Of a stretch of 64,000 bases of DNA, positions 55,526 to 64,000 are shown in pieces. How positions within the stretch are numbered: the stretch's first letter is position 1; every line of letters begins with the position of its first letter. The notes beneath the pieces are model-generated. The model saw only the letters and a list, made by a program, of their open reading frames with translations. It was not told where the DNA came from and did no database searches. The stretch comes from Zingiber officinale (taxonomy: Eukaryota; Streptophyta; Magnoliopsida; Zingiberales; Zingiberaceae). The stretch spans positions 65,655,385 to 65,719,384 of the forward strand of contig NC_055988.1 in NCBI RefSeq assembly GCF_018446385.1, written 5' to 3'. Position numbers and translations under genes: made by a program.

Positions 55526-56708
55526 GCCCAAATGAGTCAACATTAGATGTTGAGCTCATTTGATCGAGTGAGTCTACTTAGAGTTCAAGATTTAGATTGA
55601 TTAGAGGATGACATGGTCTATGCCTCACATTGATCAATCTAGATGTCTAGGATAGAAGGACAATGTCACATATTGTGAGGAGTCACAATTAGTAGTCACA
55701 AGGTGATGTCGGATCTCGACATTCTTGTAACTTGGGTAGTAATGATGTATTGCTAGATACCGCTCATTACTTATGCTCCTAAATGGGTTTAGGGCATTGC
55801 CAACGTTACAAGAACCTATAGGGTCACACACTTAGGACAATTAGATGGAGATTAGGTTCATATGATGAACCAAGAGGATTAGATTCATTTGATGAATCAA
55901 ATTGGATTAAGAGTAATCCTAATTGGGCTAACTTGAGTTCGACTCAAGTTGATTCATGTATTTAATGAGTCTAATTTAGATTATGACTTATTAAATCAAT
56001 TTAATTTAATGAATTAGATTCATTATATTAAGTTGGCTCGAATCAAATGGTTGGATTAGATCAACCATGGTAGAGATTGGGTCAAGTTTGACTTGACTAG
56101 AGAAGGAAGACCAAAGGTCAATTTTGACTTGACCTTTTGCCACCTCATTGGTGAGTTGGCATTAGGTGGACCAATGATGATGTTCCACATCATCATGGTG
56201 TGTCACCTCATGGAAGTTACAAAGCCATTTTCTTTTTCTTATTAACTTCACATTAATTGCATTTAATGGGGAGTTACACTAGAAGAAAGTGGCCGGCCAC
56301 TTTGTGAATGGGTGTGAATTCATTTTTCATTCAAGTGGTGAATCTTCCTCCTTCTTCCTCTCAAGATCTCCCTCTCCCTCTCCTCCTTGCTTGGCCGAAT
56401 CTCACCAAGGTGCTAGCACACCTTTGTGTGAGGTTTTCTCCACCTACGTGTCCGTGTGGATACTTCTAGAGGACCGGCGCTTGACGGTCTAGAGATTCGG
56501 CAACTCCTTGGACGAGCGGGATAAGCGAAAGGCACGCTTCGAAGGTATAACCCTTATCTAGTGTAGATCTAAAGGTTTTACAAACTCGTACAATAAAAGG
56601 TTTTTCGAAAAGTTTTGTTTACGAATCTTTGCACGGATCTACGGCTTTGGGTGACTCGGGGTTTCCGCGACGCGAAAAAGCGGTTTTCGCGGCCCGACGA
56701 ACCCAACA
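55526..56708 (+). repeat. Copia-A copy 3 5' LTR, second part
   Basis: Restarts at GCCCAAATGAG, a position already present in the first part, so 49977-50227 and 55526-55776 are duplicates of the same about 251 bp. Continues to CCCAACA at 56708. It contains an 18-bp perfect palindrome at 56286-56303 and TTGAC motifs at 56080-56140. Confidence 0.92.
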
Positions 56709-56709
56709 G

Positions 56710-56721
56710 TGGTATCAGAGT
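56710..56721 (+). other. Copia-A copy 3 primer-binding site
   Basis: TGGTATCAGAGT, one base inside the LTR end, matches the initiator methionine tRNA 3' end except its last base (T instead of C). Confidence 0.85.
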
Positions 56722-56834
56722 CACGTGCAAAGACTTGTACGAGTTCGTTTATATTTTTATGAAAAATATACCTTCTGTGATTTTCTGTAAAAATTGAGTT
56801 TTTAGAGTTTTTATGAGTAATTTTTCCGTAGAAG

Positions 56835-56868
56835 CGAAGCACAAGTGTCTCGGCACTTGTAGGCTTCG
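56835..56868 (+). other. Leader hairpin of Copia-A copy 3
   Basis: CGAAGCACAAGTG / CACTTGT-AG-GCTTCG with loop TCTCGG. The stem is identical to 21-54 in copy 1 but the loop differs. 126 nt after the LTR end. Confidence 0.6.
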
Positions 56869-56879
56869 GCTACCGGAAA

Positions 56880-57247
56880 GTTTTCTTTTAAACGGCTTTG
56901 TTTTGCCCCAAATTCGTTTGGGACAGCGGGGTCGGGTGCCATTAGATCGCAAAGGAGCAACTCACGATGGTTAGATCGTGGGTAGGGGTACTGCCCCTAA
57001 CCCCGCAAGGGGATTTGCTCCGCGATTGCACCCGAAATCGCTAAAAACGAGAACCCACAGGGAAGATTTTTCCGAAACGGCAATGTCTTGGCCCAAATCA
57101 TTTTGGGACAGCGGGTTTAGACGCTGTTGGATCGCAAAGGAACCCTCGCGATGATTAGATCGCGGGTAGGGGCGCTGCCCCTGGGCCCCGCAAGGGGATC
57201 CGTTCCGCGATTGCGCCCGAAACCGCTAAACAGGACCGTCGGGAAAT
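56880..57247 (+). repeat. 184-bp tandem duplication of the three-hairpin leader module
   Basis: Two units (56880-57063, 57064-57247) offset by 184 bp. Each contains the ordered hairpins: CACGAT(GGTTAG)ATCGTG or CGCGAT(GATTAG)ATCGCG, AGGGG/CCCCT, and CCCC(GCAA)GGGG. All stems remain paired although the units differ at many unpaired positions. Copy 1 shows one unit in the window. Confidence 0.75.
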
Positions 57248-58098
57248 TTTACTCGTAAAAATTGTAAAAATTAATTTTAAAATTATAGAAAATTATGAAA
57301 ATATATAATTTTGAATTATATATTAATTTTGTGATAGTCATGGCCCAAAGCCCAATATGATTGGTTGTGTTGTAATTCATAATACGGCCTGCGTGTCGTT
57401 ATGTGTTTGCGAGTGTTGTATTATATTCGCGACCTGTGCGTCGTGCCTTCTCTTATTTTCTTGTTGTAAATTAGATTTAGACTCGAATGTAACTCGAGTT
57501 TCAAATTGTAATGTACAAATTGGAGCGGTGGAGGGTCCACACGAGACGGAGTTCCGAGGCGGGCACGAGCAACACAAGGTGGTCAAAGGGAGGAGCTTAA
57601 AGAAGCTGTTGACCCTAGGTTGACCAATCGATCTTCTCATTGGCTTGAGAAGATCGTAGTAGGGCCATCACTAAATCACAAATAGATTAATTAATTGCTT
57701 GTGTATGTGATGCATATTTAATAAGTAGTTAATTAATTAGTGTCTTACGATTAGATTAGATCTAAGTCGTGCACATGATGCACCCCTGCGATTAGATTAG
57801 ATCTAAGTCGTGCACAAGATGCATCCCTTTCGATTAGATTAGATCTCAATCGACTCAACTCTAATGCCTAACCGTGCCGTGATACCTATCACTACCTCGA
57901 TCACATGTATTGTTGAATCTGCCAAAGCAGAGCAATACATATTATCTTGGTAGGATACGGAGGGACAATCTTGGTCCCGTCTATCAACGCATGGGTGAAT
58001 ACAAACTCAATTAGATTGAGTATTCATAGTTACTCGGTTGGATCGAGTCAACTATAGGCATTCTTCCAATAGTTGGAAAGATAGGTCAAAATCACATC

Positions 58099-58148
58099 TA
58101 TATTAACTCTCGGGCGTATTAGCCAAAGCTAACTCGAGTTTTAATATA
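58099..58148 (+). other. Twin hairpin 1, Copia-A copy 3
   Basis: TATATTAA, CT, CTCGGG, CGTA, TTAGC, CAAA, GCTAA, CTCGAG, TT, TTAATATA. Identical fold and nearly identical sequence to 1137-1186. Confidence 0.65.
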
Positions 58149-58213
58149 AATGCGGATATTGATTCTATAAACAAGAGTTGCATAGAGATGTAATTGGTAA
58201 TTGTTACCTACCG

Positions 58214-58267
58214 ATCATACTAAGTCTTGGGCGTATTAGCCAAAGCTAACTCAAGGGTTAGTATGAT
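58214..58267 (+). other. Twin hairpin 2, Copia-A copy 3
   Basis: Same 54-nt fold as 1252-1305. Ends 121 nt before the gag ATG at 58389. Confidence 0.65.
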
Positions 58268-58388
58268 GTGGATCTTGTCCCACAAGAATTATAGAATTCA
58301 GTGGGAGCATCATTTAATTAAAGGCCTAATTAAATGATTTTTAAAGAATATGATATTTATTTCTGCAAATTTTCTGTTGTAGATAACC

Positions 58389-61300
58389 ATGACGTCGAAC
58401 ACGAATTCCTTCTCCCTGCGATCTGTCCTTGAGAAGGACAAGCTCAACGGAGCGAATTTCTGGTGATCAGAACTTGAGAATAGTTCTCACCCGGGAGCGT
58501 ACGTTCCGGAGCAGCCCACTCCCGAGGCTCCTCCCGCCAATGCCCCGCGGCAAAGATGCTTACAAGAAGCATCAAGGCGACGCATTAGATGTGTCCTGTC
58601 TAATGCTCGCGACCATGAACTCGAGCTTGAAGCAACATGAGTTGATGGGCGCTTTCGATATGGTTGAGCATCTTCGCCAACTATATCAGGGACAAGCGAG
58701 GCATGAGAGATTTGAGATCTCGAAGGCACTGTTTCAGTGCAAGATGTCAGACGGGGCTCCTGTAGGTCCTTATGTACTCAAGATGATTGGGTACATAGAG
58801 AATCTACAAAGACTGGGGTTCCCACTTGGCCAAGAGCTAGCCACTGACTTGATCTTGCAGTCCTTGCTAGATAGCTATAGTCAATTCGTTCTGAACTATA
58901 ACATGAACGAGATTGGCAAGCCACTGCCCGAGCTACTTAGTATGTTACGAACTGCTGAGATTAACCTTAAGAATGTTAAGCCCATTCTGATGGTCCAGAA
59001 GCACAAGGGTAAGGGCAAGCCTAAAGGTAAGGGAAAGTCCCAAACCAAGGGCAAAGGCAAGGCACTGAAGCCTAAAGGAGGGGTCGCCAAGGATGCTACC
59101 TGCTTCCAAGGACGAGCAAGGCACTGGAAGAGGAACTGCAAGGTATACTTGGAGGATCTTAAGAAGAAGCGAAGTGAGACTTCCACTTCAGGTATATATG
59201 TTATAGAAGTCAATCTATCTATTTCTACATCATGGGTATTAGATACTGGATGTGCTTCTCACATTTGTACTGATGTGCAGACGCTGAGAAATAGCAGAGC
59301 ATTGGCAAAGGGCGAGGTGGACCTACGAGTAGGCAATGGAGCACGGGTTGCTGCTGTTGATATAGGAACTTATCAGCTATCTTTGCCCTCTGGGCTTGTA
59401 CTAGATTTAGATGATTGTTGTTATGTGCCTGCTCTTACTAAGAACATAGTTTCAGTTTCTTGTTTAGACAAGAAAGGATACTCTTTTATAATAAAAGATA
59501 AATGTTGTTCTGTATATTTAAAAGATATGTTCTATTGTAGTGCACCTCTAATAAACGGACTCTATATTCTAGACCTTGAAAGCCCTATCTATAACATTAG
59601 TACCAAGAGGTTCAAGTCAAATGACATGAACCAAACCTACCTCTGGCACTGTCGCTTAGGTCATATAAATGACAAGCGCTTATCCCAGCTCCATATGGAT
59701 GGTTTGCTGGACTCATTTGATTTTGAATCATATGAGATATGCGAGTCATGCCTACGAGGCAAGATGACCAAGACGCCCTTTAGTGGGCATAGCGAGAGAA
59801 CAGCGATTTGTTAGGACTCATACATAGTGATGTATGTGGCCCTTTCAATGTTGCTGCTAGAGGCGGTTATAGGTACTTCATCACATTTACTGATGACTTC
59901 AGTAGATATGGTTATGTGTACTTGATGACACATAAGTCTGAATCCTTTGAAAAGTTCAAAGAATTCAAGAATGAAGTACAGAACCAGCTTGGCAAGAGTA
60001 TTAAGATACTTCGATCAGATCGAGGTGGAGAATACCTTAGCCATGAGTTTCGTGACTACCTAGCTGAGTGTGGGATTCTATCCCAACTCACTCCTCCTGG
60101 AACACCACAGTGGAATGGTGTATCCGAAAGGAGGAATCGTACCCTATTAGATATGGTACGATCTATGATGAGTCACACAGATCTTCCGACATATTTATGG
60201 GGATATGCTCTAGACACGACAGCTTTCATACTCAACCGAGTTCCATCAAAGGCCGTGATAAAGACACCATATAGGATATGGACTGGGAGAGATGTCCAGG
60301 TGTCTTTCATGAGGATTTGGGGTTGTGAGACTTACGTACGACGTCAAGTCTCAGACAAATTAGGACCCAAATCTGACAAGTGCTACTTTATTGGATATCC
60401 CAAGGAAACTAAGGGATATTACTTCTACATTCCCAGTCAGCACAAGATAGTTGTGGCAAAGACTGGGGTCTTTCTAGAAAGGGACTTTGTTTCTAGAAAG
60501 ACTAGTGGGAGCGCATTCGATCTTGAAGAAGTTCAAGATGCGAACAATAGCAGTAATGCCTCGATGGAAATTGAACTGGAACCACAAAGTGTTGTGGATG
60601 ATGTTCCACAAAGAGTTGAGGAACAACAACCAGTTCAAGTAGACATACCTCTTCGCAGATCTGATAGGGTACGTCGTCAGCCTGAGAGATACTCATTTCT
60701 CTTGTCTGACCATGATGACATTGTGCTCATAGAGGATGAGCCTACCACCTATCAGGAAGCTGTGATGAGACCAGATTCCGAGAAATGGCTAGAAGCCATG
60801 AGATCCGAAATGGAATCCATGTACACCAACCATGTATGGACTTTGGTTGATCCACCTGAAGGGGTAAAACCCATTGGGTGTAAGTGGGTCTTTAAGAGAA
60901 AGACTGACATGGATGGACTTTATTATAAGGGTCGCTTGGTAGCTAAAGGTTTCAAGCAGATTCATGGTATTGACTATGATGAAACCTTTTCTCCAGTAGC
61001 GATGTTTAAGTCCATTCGGATCATGCTTGCTATTGCAGCCTACCATGACTATGAGATATGGCAGATGGATGTCAAAACCGCGTTTCTGAATGGAAAACTA
61101 CTCGAGGATGTGTACATGACACAACCTGAGGGTTTTGTAGATCCACAGCATACTAGCAGAGTATGCAAGCTGCATAAGTCCATTTATGGATTAAAGCAAG
61201 CTTCTCGGAGCTGGAATCTTCGTTTTGATGATGCAATCAAACAGTTTGGTTTCATCAAGAACGAAGATGAGCCTTGTGTCTACAAGAAGGTTGTAGGGGA

Positions 61301-62292
61301 CATAGTTGTCTTCCTCATATTGTATGTGGATGACATACAACTCATTGGGAAGGACATCCCTATGCTTCAGTCTGTCAAGACCTGGCTAGGGAGTTGCTTC
61401 TCAATGAAGGACTTAGGTGAGGCATCCCCCATTCTTGGGATACAGCTCTATAGAGATAGATCTAAGAGATTGCTTAGCCTAAGTCAGAGTACATATATTG
61501 ACAAGGTACTGCTTCGGTTTGCCATGCAAAACTCCAAGAAGGGATTTCTGCCGATGTCACATGGCGTGAGTCTTTCGAAGACTCAAGGTCCCTCTTCTAG
61601 AGAGGAGAGAGACCGCATGGATCAGATCCCTTATGCCTCATCTATAGGATCGATCATGTACGCCATGCTGTGTACTCGACCTGATGTCTCGTATGCTTTG
61701 AGCAAGACGAGCAGATACCAGTCAGATCCAGGTGAAAGTCACTGGATAGCGGTTAAGAATATTCTTAAATACTTAAGAAGGACTAAAGAATATTTCTTGA
61801 TATATGGAGGCAATGATGAGCTAGCTATAAAGGGTTACAGTGATGCTAGCTTCCAGACCGACCAGGATGATTATAGATCGCAGTCGGGGTTCGTATTTTG
61901 CATGTAAGAGTTCGAAGCAGGATACATTAGCTGATTCTACAACAGAAGCCGAGTATATTGCTGCATCAGAGGCAGCAAAGGAGGCAGTTTGGATCCGCAA
62001 GTTCATTACTGAACTTGGGGTGGTTCCTAGCATCGCTGACCCAGTTGAGCTCTATTGTGACAACAATGGAGCTATAGCACAGGCGAAGGAACCTCGCTCA
62101 CACCAGCGGACCAAGCATATACTACGGCGCTTCCATCTCATTCGAGAGATTATCGATAGAGGAGATGTGAAGATTTGCAGAGTATCTACAGAGGCTAACA
62201 TCGCAGATCCCTTGACCAAGGCTTTGGCACAGAGGAAGCATGATGGTCACACTAGGTCTTTAGGCCTTAGAGCCTATATTGATTGGCACTAG
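58389..62292 (+). pseudogene. Copia-A copy 3 gag-pol, nearly intact but frameshifted
   Basis: ATG 58389 opens gag (MTSNTNSFSLRSVL). A net 5-base loss near 58460 shifts the frame, and reading continues in the next frame to 59814. The zinc-knuckle region (about 59095-59140) has lost its second Cys (CFQGRARHWKRNC). Protease LDTGCASHI is near 59237, the integrase zinc finger at 59645-59765. A second frameshift lies at about 59800. A 699-codon frame (59808-61907) then covers the integrase core, connector and RT. YVDD is at 61323-61334, followed by IQLIG where copy 1 has ILLIG. A short deletion of about 20 bp at about 61905 stops it, and RNase H resumes to TAG 62290-62292. Only a few lesions separate it from an intact polyprotein. 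It is probably not autonomous. Confidence 0.92.
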
Positions 62293-62296
62293 TGCT

Positions 62297-62306
62297 AGTG
62301 GGAGAT
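62297..62306 (+). other. Copia-A polypurine tract
   Basis: AGTGGGAGAT directly before the 3' LTR start TGTTAG at 62307. The same tract occurs in copies 1 and 2. Confidence 0.8.
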
Positions 62307-64000
62307 TGTTAGTTAGAGCCCTAGAGCCAATCATTTGATGATTGTATGGACTCATGTATATCATATTCTTGTATATTAATAAAGGCATTTGTTTGGTTAT
62401 TATACTTATTTATATTAGTGCTAAATAGACTAAGTATAATAGTGTCATTGAGTAGAAGGTTCATACCTATATCAATCGATTAGTTGAATCGATAGTGAGA
62501 TGATATAGGGAACACTACTCTAAATCATTCCTAGTCGAGTATTAGCATTCAGGGACAATGTTAATACAATAAGACTAGCATGTAGGTCAGCTCGATGACT
62601 TGATCTCACAAGTCATGGATATAGAGATATCAAGTTGACACATGAGTATGCATTAGAGAATGTATACTGAATGACCCGCCATGAGAAAGTATCATGGATC
62701 GTTATATGAGTGTCATATACTTTCTCATGTGGCTATTAGTATGACTATTAGTCCTTAGACCTGAAGTCACCATGGATCCCTACATAAGGAGTTATGTACT
62801 TTAGTTTCGTCAAACGTCACTCGTAACTGGATGGACTATAAAGGCGATTACTGGGTATGTAACAAATTATGCGGAGGGATATGAGTGATGTAGATGGAAT
62901 CTATTCCTCCCATATGACGGGAGCGACATCGGTATTCTTGATAGAGTGAGACTACTAAGTGCATGGCCATGCCCAAATGAGTCAACATTAGATGTTGAGC
63001 TTATTTGATCGAGTGAGTCTACTTGGAGTTCAAGATTTAGATTGATTAGAGGATGACACGGTCTATGCCTCACATTGATCAATCTAGATGTCTAGGATAG
63101 AAGGACAATGTCACATATTGTGAGGAGTCACAATTAGTAGTCACAAGGTGATGTCGGATCTCGACATTCTTGTAACTTGGATAGTAATGATGTGTTGCTA
63201 GATACCGCTCATTACTTATGCTCCTAAATGGGTTTAGGGCATTGCCAACGTTACAAGAACCTATAGGGTCACACACTTAGGACAATTAGATGGAGATTAG
63301 GTTCATATGATGAACCAAGAGGATTAGATTCATTTGATGAATCAAATTGGATTAAGAGTAATCCTAATTGGGCTAACTTGAGTTCGACTCAAGTTGATTC
63401 ATGTATTTAATGAGTCTAATTTAGATTATGACTTATTAAATCAATTTAATTTAATGAATTAGATTCATTATATTAAGTTGGCTCGAATCAAATGGTTGGA
63501 TTAGATCAACCATGGTAGAGATTGAGTCAAGTTTGACTTGACTAGAGAAGGAAGACCAAAGGTCAATTTTGACTTGACCTTTTGCCACCTCATTGGTGAG
63601 TTGGCATTAGGTGGACCAATGATGATGTTCCACATCATCATGGTGTGCCACCTCATGGAAGTTACAAAGCCATTTTCTTTTTCTTATTAACTTCACATTA
63701 ATTGCATTTAATGGGGAGTTACACTAGAAGAAAGTGGCCGGCCACTTTATGAATGGGTGTGAATTCATTTTTCATTCAAGTGGTGAATCTTCCTCCTTCT
63801 TCCTCTCAAGCTCTCCCTCTCCCTCTCCTCCTTGCTTGGCCGAATCTCACCAAGGTGCTAGCACACCTTTGTGTGAGGTTTTCTCCACCTACGTGTCCGT
63901 GTGGATACTTCTAGAGGACCGGCGCTTGACGGTCTAGAGATCCGGCAACTCCTTGGACGAGCGGGATAAGCGAAAGGCACGCTTCGAAGGTATAACCCTT
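62307..64000 (+). repeat. Copia-A copy 3 3' LTR (runs off the window)
   Basis: From TGTTAGTTAGAG. By comparison with the 5' LTR about 155 bp remain outside the window. It contains the 18-bp palindrome AAAGTGGCCGGCCACTTT (63731-63748) and TTGAC clusters near 63525-63580. Uninterrupted, so it shows the pre-insertion order of the disrupted 5' LTR. Confidence 0.95.

Larger units (their letters stand above)
49313..64000 (+). mobile_element. Copia-A copy 3, nearly complete, with disrupted 5' LTR
   Basis: 5' LTR in two pieces (49313-50227 and 55526-56708), primer-binding site 56710-56721, leader to 58388, gag-pol 58389-62292, purine tract 62297-62306 and 3' LTR from 62307 past the window end. The two LTRs are very similar to each other and this is the least decayed copy, so it is probably the youngest here. 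It is inserted in Copia-C. The flanking 5 bp (AAGAG, 49308-49312) would be the target duplication, but the right flank is outside the window. Confidence 0.92.

Noticed and set aside
56710..56722. Possible tRNA gene fragment at TGGTATCAGAG
   Set aside because: Position just inside an LTR identifies it as a primer-binding site complementary to tRNA, not a tRNA gene.

Overview
This is a stretch of plant nuclear genome. It carries two recognisable single-copy plant genes, an OCTOPUS/DUF740 gene and a MEE59-like gene, in about 8 kb of ordinary genic sequence, surrounded by about 48 kb of nested LTR retrotransposons. The very GC-rich coding sequence of the OCTOPUS-like gene inside AT-rich flanks, and the retrotransposon types, suggest a monocot. 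I cannot name the species. There are no prokaryotic features.

Left TE block (1-30645). Layers run from old to young. (i) The 3' part of an old Copia-A LTR lies at 29442-30645. (ii) A Ty3/Gypsy element, probably a chromovirus near the CRM lineage, occupies 23682-29441; only the last 116 bp of its 5' LTR is in the window. (iii) A Copia-A array (Ty1/Copia, Angela/Tork-like, LTR about 1846 bp) sits inside that 5' LTR. It reads internal 1 (1-4959), shared LTR (4960-7812), internal 2 (7813 onward), LTR (21832-23681). (iv) A Copia-B element with about 2.55-kb LTRs (11957-21620, minus strand) is inserted in internal 2, and a roughly 1-kb solo-LTR-like insertion (6660-7661) sits in the shared LTR. All coding regions here are broken by stops, frameshifts and deletions.

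Middle (30646-49312). This holds a long foldback repeat, a TA microsatellite, a TIR element full of pyrimidine-rich repeats, the OCTOPUS-like gene (35963-37867, plus strand) with a short retroposon with target-site duplication downstream, the four-exon MEE59-like gene (40939-43071, minus strand), small MITEs, a 62-bp tandem repeat, a TRIM-like element carrying a 39-bp minisatellite, and a decayed minus-strand Copia fragment.

Right TE block (49313-64000). This is a third, nearly complete Copia-A copy. Its 5' LTR is split by two head-to-tail Copia-B LTRs, and its 3' LTR runs off the window.

The most unusual signal is in the untranslated leaders of the Copia elements. Copia-A leaders carry an ordered set of hairpins: a long 5' stem, a three-hairpin module that is duplicated in copy 3, and two hairpins of identical upper architecture but unrelated basal stems just before gag. 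The unrelated Copia-B leader carries three iterated hairpins of another design. These look like structured retrotransposon RNA elements (packaging, dimerisation or translation), but that role is inference.
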